From assembly GCA_003518745.1 (NCBI GenBank), contig DOYB01000045.1, positions 1 to 33,600 on the forward strand: 33,600 bases of DNA, given 5' to 3'. The DNA comes from Selenomonas sp. GTDB taxonomy: Bacteria > Bacillota > Negativicutes > Selenomonadales > Selenomonadaceae. How positions within the stretch are numbered: position 1 is the first letter of the stretch; each line of letters begins with the position of its first letter. The notes beneath the pieces are model-generated. The model did not search any database. It was not told where the DNA came from and saw only the letters and a list, made by a program, of their open reading frames with translations. This document shows positions 16,901 to 25,577 of this stretch, in pieces. The position numbers and the translations under genes are program-made.

Positions 16901-19900
16901 TGAATAAAGAAGCTTGGCGCGCCGAACATTTTGCCGATGAAATGGCTGACTGCCTGCCTCTGCCGGACTGCCGCGGTGAATATCAGTCAAAATGGGATAG
17001 TTTTTCCCTGCCTTTTGGGGAAGCTGTCACCTCACCGAGGCTGGCAGCATCGCTTCTGTATCTGCTTGGGGTGTACGGAGGCATTGAGGAAGCCGGATTC
17101 TTGGTAAAGGAGGCTAAAGGCTGGCTGCCGCTGCATGTCGAGTGGGACAAGGACACAACTACGGCGCTCCTGACTGAGAAAACAGAGGATATGCTCAAGA
17201 CAGGAGCAGCCTTTGACTGGACCAGGCAGGAGGCATGGGATACCTTAGGTCAGGAATTGGGACGGGGTATAGCCCTTTTACTGTCGGGTGACGTAACTGC
17301 TGATGAGCAGGAAGGCTTCGCGCTGATGTTTCGGTGTGATTCCGGAAAGCTTGAGATTTCCTATGCCCTCTCCTGCTACACTGAGGCTTTTGTTCGAGTC
17401 CTGGCGCTTTCGTGGAAGGAGATTCTGCGGAGCTTTACAACAGTAAGCGCTTTGTCAGAGCTTACTGTTACCGCGGCTGAAACCCTTGAGAAACTGGACA
17501 GCTTCAACCAGACCTTCCATGATTATGATCATAAGGCTACAATAGCAGATCAGTTCAGGGCAAGGGCTTCCGAGTTTCCTGATAATATAGCCGTCATCTA
17601 TGAGGAAAGATCCTATACCTACGCGGAGGTTGATGAACTTTCCAATCGGCTTGCCGCATATCTTTCACGGCAGGGGCTTGGGCGGGGCGATACGGTTTCG
17701 GTATTTATTTCCCGCTCGGAGTACATGGTCATTGCCTCTCTTGGGGTACTCAAGGCCGGTTGTGCCTATGAGCCACTGGATCCGAATTATCCCGATGAAC
17801 GGCTGGCCTTCATGGCTAAGGACGCGGAGGCCAAGCTTGTCATCGTGGATGACAGCCTTGTGTCAAGATTGGATAATTTCACCGAATATACAGGGGGCAG
17901 GCTTCGTATTTCTGAGATTTCTTCTTTGCCTATTGCTGCTGTTTCCGAACTGGAAAATATTGAGCCTTCTAAGCCGGAGGATCTGTTCCTTTTGATCTAC
18001 ACCTCGGGTACTACCGGGGTGCCGAAGGGGGTCCGGCTGCTCCATCGCAATCTCATTGCTTATGCGGCTTGGTATCGCCGGTACTTTAGGCCTACCAAGG
18101 AGTCTCGCATTACCTGCTACAACAGCTATGGCTTTGATGGTTCCTTGGGAGATATGTACCCTGCCCTTACGGTGGGCGCCGGCGTTGTGGTAATACCGGA
18201 GGAGAAAAAACTGGATCTGCCCGCTCTGGCAGACATCATTAGGAAGCATCATGTTGTCATCGCTGATTTGCCCAGCCAGGTGGGGCGTCAGTTTGCGCTG
18301 ACCATGGATTGCCCGGAGCTTAAATATATTGTGGGGGGTGGCGAGAAACTTGTGCCCTTTGAGCCTGTTTATCCCTACATATTTGCCAATGAATATGGTC
18401 CCACTGAGGCGACGGTTTCCATCACCTGCTATGATATGACGGAGTACGAGCCGGACATTCCCATAGGGACACCCAACGACAACACTGCCATCTACATTGT
18501 GGATACTGCCGGCCGCAGGGTTCCCACGGGGGCCTTGGGAGAGCTTTGGGTAGCAGGAGATCAGGTCACCGGTGGGTATTTGAACCGTCCCGAGAAGACA
18601 AGGGAGGTATTCGTGCCGAATCCCTTTTCAAAGGAAGAGGGCTACGAGACTGCCTATCGGACGGGTGATATAGTGCGCTACCGTCAGGACGGGAATATTG
18701 AGTTCGTGGGCAGGCGCGACGGCCTTGTTAAGATTCGCGGATTCCGTGTGGAACTGGCTGAGGTTGAGAGTGTGATTCACGACTTCCCACCGGTGAAAAA
18801 CGCGGCTGTGGTGGCTCTGGATAATCCTGCCGGGGGGAAATACATCGCTGCTTATGTGGTGGGGGACGAGCCCATTGATAAGACTGCTCTGGCAGAATTT
18901 ATCCGTGAGCGCAAGCCTCCCTACATGGTGCCGGCCGCTATCGTGCAGCTTGACGCGATCCCGCGGAATCAAAACGGCAAGCTCAACAGGAAGGCTCTGC
19001 CTGTGCCGGAGATACATGCGCGTGAAAGCGTATATGTTCCGCCTAAGAACGAAACGGAAAAGGAACTCTGCCGTGGCTTTGCGGTGGCTCTGGGCATGGA
19101 GAAGGCAAGCGCTGTGGAGGATTTCTTCGAGGCGGGAGGCGACAGTCTGAGTATAGTTCGACTGCTCTCCGAATGCAGAGCCTTGAAGCTGAATTTCAAC
19201 CTGATATATGAGGGCAAGACTCCCGCAGGTATTGCCGAGCTTCTTGAAAAGCGTGACATGAAAGCCGCTAAGGCAGGAGAAAAGCGGGAAACTCATTTCT
19301 TTGGCCCGCTTCAGGAACTGCACTATGATTGGGGCAACTCGCTGGAGGAGGGCTATGGCCTCCACTGTGATGCCACTGTCTATCTGGCGCCGGAAACCGA
19401 TATGGATAGGTTGGCAGACGCCATAGAGAAGACCTTGCAGGCTCATCCCGCGGTGGATGGCAGGCTTACCGCTACCGCTGACGGCAGCCTGCGCTGGAAG
19501 TCAGGGGACTTGCGGGATATTAGACCTGCACTGGAGGAGCTTTCACGGGCGGACTACGATATCCTGAAGAAAAGCATTCGCCAGTCCATGAACAAGCCGG
19601 AGACCCGTATGTTTGTGACGCGGCTCTTCGCAATCAAGGAACAGGATGGCAGTGTGAGCAAGGAATTCTATTTCGATTTCCTGCATCCCATCATCGACGG
19701 GGATTCAGTCAATATCTTCCTTGAGGATGTGAACGCGGCTTACATGGGCGAAGCCCTCCAGCCCGAAGAGTACAGCATCTTCGATTACTATGATGAGATA
19801 GAGGATACTATTCCCACTCCTGCTTATAAGGAGGAACAGCAGTGGAACCGCGATTTCGTGAGCTCTTTTACAAATCGCCCCGGAGAGCTTCCGGGAGATT

Positions 19901-20526
19901 TGGATCCCAAGGGGGAAAATGAGACCAAGGATATTATGGTTCCCATCCATGTTAATCTGAAGAAGGTGGATGCTTTCACCAAGGCCAATGGGATTACGGA
20001 CGGGACGATTCTGGCGGCGGCCTTTGGGCTTTTGCAGAGTCTGAACAACGGGGAAAAGGCGTCTGCTATCTTGACCATCTACAATGGTCGGGATGATATC
20101 CGCTATGAACGTACAATGGGGGCGATTTACCGCCATTACCCGCTCTGTGTTCGCTGGCAGGAGGATATGAAGGCAGAGGATTTTGTGAGGGAGACACAGG
20201 ATAATATCCTGCTCTGCCGCCGGCATGCCCTTTATGAGGGTGATCCTGTGCCGCTTATCGCTGCCTTTGCCTATCAGGGTGAGGATGTGGACGGTTTCTT
20301 CGACTTCTGTGGCGGTAAAGCCCGCTATGAGGAAATCGAGGATTTCGAGGAGGAGAATTTTGACTTCTTCGTTCATCGCCGGCAGGATGATTTTTACTGC
20401 AACCTGACCTATAATACCAAGGAATACAGCGAGGCCTTTGTTGCACGTTTCCTTGAGAATTACAAAAATGTGATTCATGCTCTGGCAGAGGGAAAGAAAC
20501 TGTCGGAAATAGTAGCGTTTCTATAG
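16897..20526 (+). CDS. Non-ribosomal peptide synthetase: partial C, A, PCP, C
   Basis: The 1209-aa enzyme activates one amino acid and condenses it. Residues about 1-205 resemble only the C-terminal half of a condensation domain, with no HHxxxDG. The adenylation domain (about 215-705) has A3 IYTSGTTGVPKG (367-378), A5 NEYGPTE (498-504), A7 YRTGD (587-591), A8 GRRDGLVKIRGFRVE and A10 NQNGKLNRKA. The carrier domain (about 710-785) has FFEAGGDSLS with Ser750 for phosphopantetheine. A second condensation domain (about 800-1209) has LHPIIDG (929-935), first His replaced by Leu. By-eye specificity residues (GrsA positions 235-331) are D,G,G,D,I,G,E,V,S; I cannot name a substrate. There is no thioesterase, so release may go through the terminal C domain. 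ATGA overlap couples it to the STAS-C gene. Confidence 0.92.
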   Translation: MMNKEAWRAEHFADEMADCLPLPDCRGEYQSKWDSFSLPFGEAVTSPRLAASLLYLLGVYGGIEEAGFLVKEAKGWLPLHVEWDKDTTTALLTEKTEDMLKTGAAFDWTRQEAWDTLGQELGRGIALLLSGDVTADEQEGFALMFRCDSGKLEISYALSCYTEAFVRVLALSWKEILRSFTTVSALSELTVTAAETLEKLDSFNQTFHDYDHKATIADQFRARASEFPDNIAVIYEERSYTYAEVDELSNRLAAYLSRQGLGRGDTVSVFISRSEYMVIASLGVLKAGCAYEPLDPNYPDERLAFMAKDAEAKLVIVDDSLVSRLDNFTEYTGGRLRISEISSLPIAAVSELENIEPSKPEDLFLLIYTSGTTGVPKGVRLLHRNLIAYAAWYRRYFRPTKESRITCYNSYGFDGSLGDMYPALTVGAGVVVIPEEKKLDLPALADIIRKHHVVIADLPSQVGRQFALTMDCPELKYIVGGGEKLVPFEPVYPYIFANEYGPTEATVSITCYDMTEYEPDIPIGTPNDNTAIYIVDTAGRRVPTGALGELWVAGDQVTGGYLNRPEKTREVFVPNPFSKEEGYETAYRTGDIVRYRQDGNIEFVGRRDGLVKIRGFRVELAEVESVIHDFPPVKNAAVVALDNPAGGKYIAAYVVGDEPIDKTALAEFIRERKPPYMVPAAIVQLDAIPRNQNGKLNRKALPVPEIHARESVYVPPKNETEKELCRGFAVALGMEKASAVEDFFEAGGDSLSIVRLLSECRALKLNFNLIYEGKTPAGIAELLEKRDMKAAKAGEKRETHFFGPLQELHYDWGNSLEEGYGLHCDATVYLAPETDMDRLADAIEKTLQAHPAVDGRLTATADGSLRWKSGDLRDIRPALEELSRADYDILKKSIRQSMNKPETRMFVTRLFAIKEQDGSVSKEFYFDFLHPIIDGDSVNIFLEDVNAAYMGEALQPEEYSIFDYYDEIEDTIPTPAYKEEQQWNRDFVSSFTNRPGELPGDLDPKGENETKDIMVPIHVNLKKVDAFTKANGITDGTILAAAFGLLQSLNNGEKASAILTIYNGRDDIRYERTMGAIYRHYPLCVRWQEDMKAEDFVRETQDNILLCRRHALYEGDPVPLIAAFAYQGEDVDGFFDFCGGKARYEEIEDFEEENFDFFVHRRQDDFYCNLTYNTKEYSEAFVARFLENYKNVIHALAEGKKLSEIVAFL

Positions 20527-20565
20527 TATGTTGACTGAACTGTTGTGAAGGAAAGGGGAATTGTT

Positions 20566-22326
20566 TTGGAAAAGGTCGTAGACCATGCCTATTTCACCCG
20601 AAAGATGTTTTTGCGCTCGGTGCTGGCATCGCCATTGGCGGCTATTGGATTGGCACTGGCGGAAATGGGGGATACGATTCTAGTCGGGCATGCCATAGGC
20701 ATAGATGGCTTGGCGGCAGTAGGCTATGCTTCTCCCCTTTTCCTTCTCGCTACATTCTTTGTGTTCGGTCTTTCTATGGGCGGGGCTATAGTTTACAGTA
20801 ATCTCGTGCATGAGGGGAAAAAAGAAGCGGCGCTGGACATCTTCAATTTTTTCTTCCGGATATCGGTTATCATCGGCTTCGGTATTACTGCCGCCGGACT
20901 CCTGGGGGAAGAAATCCTGCTGGACCTGCTTGGGGCTAACCCCGAGGAGGCCCATGTGTATGGTATGCTGAAGGAATATGTTTTCTACATACTTCTGGGA
21001 ATTCCATTTGAAATCCTGATGGAGGTGCTGACGGCATACCTTCGTAATGATGACGCGGATGGTCTTTCAGTGGCCATACAAAGCGCCAGCGGTGTAGTGA
21101 ACATTGCTGTCAGCGCGCTTCTGCTCTTCGTGTTTGACTGGGGCATAGCGGGATGCAGTTTCGGCTTCTTTTTCTCCAACTGTTTGGCTGTGGTGGTTTC
21201 CATGGGGTATATCCTGTTTCGCGGTAAGGGCGAGCTTTCCTTCCGTTGGAAAACAGCCTCCCTTCGGGATGCCGTTAAGCCTTTGCGTCTTGGCTTCGCC
21301 ACATCTTCGGAATATATCTTTGATGCTCTGTTCACGCTGGTGGTTCTTCACCTTTTGACGGATTTGTCGGGCACCGAGGGCGTAGCCATATTCAATGTAA
21401 TCGAAAACCTGTCCCTGCTGTTTATATTTCTGTACGAATTTATCGGCAAGACAAGTCAGCCGCTCTTTTCTACATTCTTTGCCGAGTGCAATTTTGCCGA
21501 ACTGCATCGAACCCTTCGCTATGCTTTGCTTTATGCTCTCCTTTGGGGCGTTCTGGCAACGGCGTTGGTATTCTTTTTCCCGCAGATTATAGGCTTGCTG
21601 TTCGGACTGGATGATGTTGGAGATGTTACCCTGGCATATTACGCCGTGCAGGTTTTCTGCGTGGGGACGATTTTCATGGGGATTGCCCTGATTCTCCAGA
21701 ATTATCTGCAGTCTGAGGAGGATGAGGCCGGAGCATTTTTGGTGGTGTTCATGAGGCGGTTTGGTGTCAGCCTGCCACTGGCTCTGGTTTTGACTGAGTT
21801 TGGCTTTTATGCCTTTTGGATGGTTTATCCAATGTCGGAGATACTTACCCTTTGCATACTTTATATATATAAAAAGAGGAAAGGCGAGAAAAAAGTCGTT
21901 GAGAAGGAAAGAGTGTACTCTGCGTCATTTTTTGGAAGAATCGAGGATGTGGAGGCACAGCTGGAAGCCATTGAGAAATTTGCCCTTTCCTGGGGGGCCG
22001 ACAGCAAAAAGTGCTTTGATCTGCGGCTGACAGTGGAGGAAATATGCGGAATCATGGAGGAAAGAGCGACTCGCAGGAAGGACAGCCATATCCTTACACA
22101 GCTTACCTTGATTGCTGAGGAGGATGGGAATTTCAAGCTCCACTTGCGGGACGACGGGGAGGAATTGGATCCCTTCAAGATATCCGAAAACCCGTGGAAT
22201 GAGATAACGGATGAAAATGAAAAGCCTGATTTCAGGTCACTGGGTCTCCATGTGATAAAATCCCATGCCCGCCAGCTTATTTACAGGAACTACCATGGAT
22301 TCAATACAACCACAGTAACGATTTAG
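20566..22326 (+). CDS. MATE-family transporter fused to a C-terminal HATPase (anti-sigma-kinase-like) domain (first copy)
   Basis: Residues about 1-445 form twelve membrane helices of the MATE/MOP flippase superfamily (LALAEMGDTILVG, GLAAVGYASPLF, and a lone acidic residue in helix 1). After a basic linker (YIYKKRKGEKK), residues about 458-586 resemble RsbW/SpoIIAB-type ATPases: LTVEEICGIMEE (N-box region, with the Asn apparently missing), LRDDGEELDP (G1) and SLGLHVIKS (G2). I prefer TTG 20566, which has GGAAAGGGG 7 bases upstream, over GTG 20545. It follows the NRPS by 39 bp and likely exports its product. The HATPase could phosphorylate or bind the STAS domain of the condensation protein. 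A diverged copy lies at 27584-29338. Confidence 0.87.
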   Translation: MEKVVDHAYFTRKMFLRSVLASPLAAIGLALAEMGDTILVGHAIGIDGLAAVGYASPLFLLATFFVFGLSMGGAIVYSNLVHEGKKEAALDIFNFFFRISVIIGFGITAAGLLGEEILLDLLGANPEEAHVYGMLKEYVFYILLGIPFEILMEVLTAYLRNDDADGLSVAIQSASGVVNIAVSALLLFVFDWGIAGCSFGFFFSNCLAVVVSMGYILFRGKGELSFRWKTASLRDAVKPLRLGFATSSEYIFDALFTLVVLHLLTDLSGTEGVAIFNVIENLSLLFIFLYEFIGKTSQPLFSTFFAECNFAELHRTLRYALLYALLWGVLATALVFFFPQIIGLLFGLDDVGDVTLAYYAVQVFCVGTIFMGIALILQNYLQSEEDEAGAFLVVFMRRFGVSLPLALVLTEFGFYAFWMVYPMSEILTLCILYIYKKRKGEKKVVEKERVYSASFFGRIEDVEAQLEAIEKFALSWGADSKKCFDLRLTVEEICGIMEERATRRKDSHILTQLTLIAEEDGNFKLHLRDDGEELDPFKISENPWNEITDENEKPDFRSLGLHVIKSHARQLIYRNYHGFNTTTVTI

Positions 22327-22409
22327 TATAAAAATGCCGCCTAATATCAATGATTTCAAGTATACTACAAGATGATGAAAAAAGTCACATTTTATAGAGG
22401 ATAGGTCAC

Positions 22410-22910
22410 ATGAAAGCTATGAATTTATTGGTTCCCGCTATGATAGCGGTATTTTTTGCCAATCCACAGGGTTTAAATATCGCTGAGGGAGCCGGGCAGG
22501 AGGGTAGTGCTGCTTCTGTTGAGGCAGTCAATGTCAATCAGGAGATGGCCAAGCTTGGCTATACGGCAGATTCCTTGAAGGGGTTTTGGATAGAGAAGAT
22601 TACCGGTCGCGGATACATTGCCATTGAGGAAGGACCCAAAGCCGGAACCTATTATGTTAGCATTCGTTGGAACAACAGCGCAAGCGAAGCTTATATCTGG
22701 CACATGACGGCAGAGCCCATCAGCAGTCATGCCATAGGCTACACGAATGGTAAGCATTTCATAATTACGTATTCTGAGGATGGCACTGAAAGCGAGGAAT
22801 TGAAATATGAGAACGGCACAGGTACATTAACCCTTAACAGCGCAAATGAGATAATGTGGCAGGATGATGTTGATGGTGCCGGAAGGAATACTGTTTTCGT
22901 CAGTAAATGA
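22410..22910 (+). CDS. Small secreted protein, paralogue of the 30433-30921 product
   Basis: The 166-aa product has a short hydrophobic N-terminus (MKAMNLLVPAMIAVFFANPQG) consistent with a signal peptide. The mature part matches the 162-aa product at 30433-30921 over most of its length: LKGFW against FLGFW, VSIRWNNSASE against VEVSWRRNARQ, a shared ENGTGTL/QNGTGTI turn, IMWQDD against IVWVDD, and a terminal VFV/VFI strand. The alternating hydrophobic strands suggest a small beta-barrel or sandwich. The function is unknown. It is the last gene of the plus-strand arm, 83 bp after the transporter, and ends at a bidirectional terminator. Confidence 0.75.
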   Translation: MKAMNLLVPAMIAVFFANPQGLNIAEGAGQEGSAASVEAVNVNQEMAKLGYTADSLKGFWIEKITGRGYIAIEEGPKAGTYYVSIRWNNSASEAYIWHMTAEPISSHAIGYTNGKHFIITYSEDGTESEELKYENGTGTLTLNSANEIMWQDDVDGAGRNTVFVSK

Positions 22911-22918
22911 AGCAGCAT

Positions 22919-22976
22919 AGCAAAAAGCCGGAAGTTCTCCACACCGTTTTATGTGTGGGACTTCCGGCTTTTTGCT
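22919..22976. terminator. Bidirectional terminator between the convergent arms
   Basis: AGCAAAAAGCCGGAAGT on the left pairs with ACTTCCGGCTTTTTGCT on the right, with CCACAC/GTGTGG continuing the stem to an 8-nt loop. The stem ends in AAAAA on one side and TTTTT on the other, so it works for transcription from both directions. Confidence 0.9.
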
Positions 22977-22984
22977 CACTATCG

Positions 22985-25567
22985 TCATTCCACTACAGCC
23001 TTGAAGAATTTAATTTTTTCATTGGTATTCAGGAAATGAGTGGGTTTGATTTGATCGGGGGCTGTTTTTTGCGTGAAACGCTGTACATCACGGTATAGCA
23101 GATGGCTTTCCGGCGCGAGATAACGGACGACACATGGAGAAAGCCCTTTTTCCCTTGCGGAGGCATAAGTTTTGCTGGCTTCGCATAGGCTTTTGTCTAT
23201 GCCAGGAGCCAATTCTTTTGTTTTATCGTCAGTCTCAAGCAGGATTTGCAGATAGGAACTGTCGTCAGCCTCCTGCAGGTAGTATGAAAAATCCAATAGT
23301 TCAACATCATTTGACTCGGCAGCAGCAGCGATGGCATGATAGATCTCATGCTCCCAGAGAAACCCATCCTCAAGGACCAATCTATCCTGCAGTTGTCCAA
23401 TATAGCTGAAAAGAATCCTACCATCCTCGCATTTCTCTACCTTGATAACGATTTCCGTGGCAAAGCGGTATAGTCCAGCGCGGTTGGTAAGTATTATTTC
23501 ATAGCTTTGGCCCTCCTGCAGATCACTGATGAAAATTGGGCGCTGATCCTTAGCCGCGGTTATAGGACGGAATTCGTAAAAATTCACATCAGTCTGCAGT
23601 TCATAGCAGTCTGTTCCAATTACTGGTTTACCTATAAGCGCCTCTGACGTGGCGAAAATGCCATTGTCATGGCTCAGATCCCCTATGTATTTAGAGAGCG
23701 CTTTTGTATAGACGGCAAGACCTCCGGTGCCGGCAGCGATAACGCGGTTCAGCTTTGGCCATATAAGGGCTGCTACGGGCTTTTCAAAGCCCTGCTCAAA
23801 TATCCCGCGCAGCTCCCGCGCGCGCTCCGGGTCAGGGGTTAACTGGCTCTGCAGGTTGGCCAGGAATTCGTCCGGCACGTCCAGAATGAAGTTTATCTTT
23901 CCCTGTTCAATGTCGAGACATAGGGCCTGCCAGTGCTTTTCCAGAAAGGTAAAGGCTTCCAGTACACCCCAAGTAAATGGGGCAATTATCTGCTCCACAT
24001 CGCGTTCCAGAAGGGCGAATAGGAGACGAAGGTAAATCGTTCCAATAGCCTTGGGAGGAAAGAGCAGCCCCATCGGCGCGGTAAAGCGGGCCTTGCTCGC
24101 CCCAAGCCTAAGCTGTTCCTGATGACAAAAATCCGATATAACCCAGCCGAAGAGTGAGTTCAAAGCGGCCTGGTCGTTGTATTTCCGTTCCTTTGGAAGG
24201 CTTTCCCCCAATAGAAAGGTGACTCTGCCACGCACCGCATTGGTAAATTCCTCGCAGTAGGGCTTGAGATGCTCCGTTGTGGCAGGAATGAGCATTGGCT
24301 CAACTGATGTGCCTGAGGAAAGAAGATAGCAGGGAATGTGGCTGCTGGTAAAGATGCCGCTTTCGCCGATTCTGGTCTGCAGTTTTATTAGAGGAGCATA
24401 TGTATCGTACCGGGTGATGGGAACTCTTGCCTGATAGCCTTCCATGGTGCGAATGTTAGAAAATCGATAGCGGTGCCCATAGTCAGTGTCGCGGTTTTTT
24501 TCTAAGATATCCACGAGGATTTCCTGTCCGTCACGGAGCAGTTTTACAGAACCGCCCTTGTCAAAATTCTCGGGACGAAGAATGACATCTCTCGGAAGTG
24601 AAAAATATGTCTTGGCTTGTTCGGCGGATATCAGCTTACTTACCGGAAGCATGCGAATCTGATGGACATAGGGTTCCAAAATTTCCTTGATTTCATAGCG
24701 GTTAGCCGGCGACAGTTTTTTCGCCTGAATCATGACAACGGCGAAGGTTGCCAGAAGCATTGCCATGAGCTCGTCGATATAAATGCCGTTCTTGAAAGCA
24801 GCCTCGAAGATTTTCTTGAAGCCTGCGGCGTAGGACACCAGTGTTTCTCCGGATTTTTCTGCCATTGATTGCACCAGGGAATTGCTGTTGATGAAATAAT
24901 GGTATCCGATGAGCTGCGGCAAATAGCAGACACGCTGGGCCTTTCCATATAGCTCTATAAGAAAGAGCACATCCTCGGTGAAGGGTACGGTTTCATCGAA
25001 GGTGAAGCCGTAACGCGTAATAAATTCCCTTGAGTAGAGCCTTGAGGTTACCATACCCCAGAACAGCCCGCCGAACATCTTCTCGTCTTCCCAATTCTCC
25101 CGGTCCATGATGATCTCATCCCGGGTTTGGTCCCAAAGGACGATCTCGGTGGCCGGCATTAGGCCTTCCTTTTCCATTTCGTATTCACGGCGGAAGACCA
25201 CGATATCGGAGTCGGTTTTCACCATATGCTTGAGAGCTATTTCAAGACATTCGGGAGTATAGCCGTCATCCGCGTCCAAAAAGCCCAAATATGGGGCTGT
25301 CGCAAATTTCATGCCAAAGTTCCTAGGGCTAGAGGGAGTATGGATATCGTTGTCCAATTCCTTGAGAATGATATTTTCGTGGCTATCCAGCAATTCGTGT
25401 ACAGCTGATTTGTACTTGCTTTCCGTATTGTGAAGCACAACTATCCACTGTATGTTTTCAAACCCCAAGGTCTGCTTTTTAAGGGATTCATAGGCATATT
25501 TAAACATGTCTATGTCAACATTGTGGAAGGGCGTCACTACAGACACCTGATACCTTTGTTCGGCCAT
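22985..25567 (-). CDS. Family 2 glycosyltransferase fused to a GH3-type acyl-adenylating ligase
   Basis: The 860-aa product has two enzymes in one chain. Residues about 5-235 are a GT-A fold: YQVSVVTPFHNVD, SSPRNFGMKFATAPYLGFLDADD (DxD-type motif 98-101) and FTEDVLFLIELYG. Residues about 350-860 follow plant and bacterial GH3 proteins, which adenylate a carboxylate and form an amide with an amino acid: ARVPITRYDTYAPLI, the ATP loop SSGTSVEPMLIP (417-428), ATSEALIG, and NRAGLYRFATEIV, where the usual Gly-Asp is Thr-Glu. ATG 25567 is chosen because AAGGAG lies before it; the longer frame to 25684 would overlap the upstream gene. It follows the acyltransferase gene by 10 bp. Neither substrate can be named. 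Confidence 0.88.
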   Translation of the reverse strand: MAEQRYQVSVVTPFHNVDIDMFKYAYESLKKQTLGFENIQWIVVLHNTESKYKSAVHELLDSHENIILKELDNDIHTPSSPRNFGMKFATAPYLGFLDADDGYTPECLEIALKHMVKTDSDIVVFRREYEMEKEGLMPATEIVLWDQTRDEIIMDRENWEDEKMFGGLFWGMVTSRLYSREFITRYGFTFDETVPFTEDVLFLIELYGKAQRVCYLPQLIGYHYFINSNSLVQSMAEKSGETLVSYAAGFKKIFEAAFKNGIYIDELMAMLLATFAVVMIQAKKLSPANRYEIKEILEPYVHQIRMLPVSKLISAEQAKTYFSLPRDVILRPENFDKGGSVKLLRDGQEILVDILEKNRDTDYGHRYRFSNIRTMEGYQARVPITRYDTYAPLIKLQTRIGESGIFTSSHIPCYLLSSGTSVEPMLIPATTEHLKPYCEEFTNAVRGRVTFLLGESLPKERKYNDQAALNSLFGWVISDFCHQEQLRLGASKARFTAPMGLLFPPKAIGTIYLRLLFALLERDVEQIIAPFTWGVLEAFTFLEKHWQALCLDIEQGKINFILDVPDEFLANLQSQLTPDPERARELRGIFEQGFEKPVAALIWPKLNRVIAAGTGGLAVYTKALSKYIGDLSHDNGIFATSEALIGKPVIGTDCYELQTDVNFYEFRPITAAKDQRPIFISDLQEGQSYEIILTNRAGLYRFATEIVIKVEKCEDGRILFSYIGQLQDRLVLEDGFLWEHEIYHAIAAAAESNDVELLDFSYYLQEADDSSYLQILLETDDKTKELAPGIDKSLCEASKTYASAREKGLSPCVVRYLAPESHLLYRDVQRFTQKTAPDQIKPTHFLNTNEKIKFFKAVVE

Positions 25568-25577
25568 GATATTCTCC

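Noticed and set aside
18628..20478. Long open frames on the minus strand inside the NRPS gene (272 and 257 codons)
   Set aside because: They lie antisense to a clearly coding gene, show no domain or ribosome site, and are explained by its codon composition.
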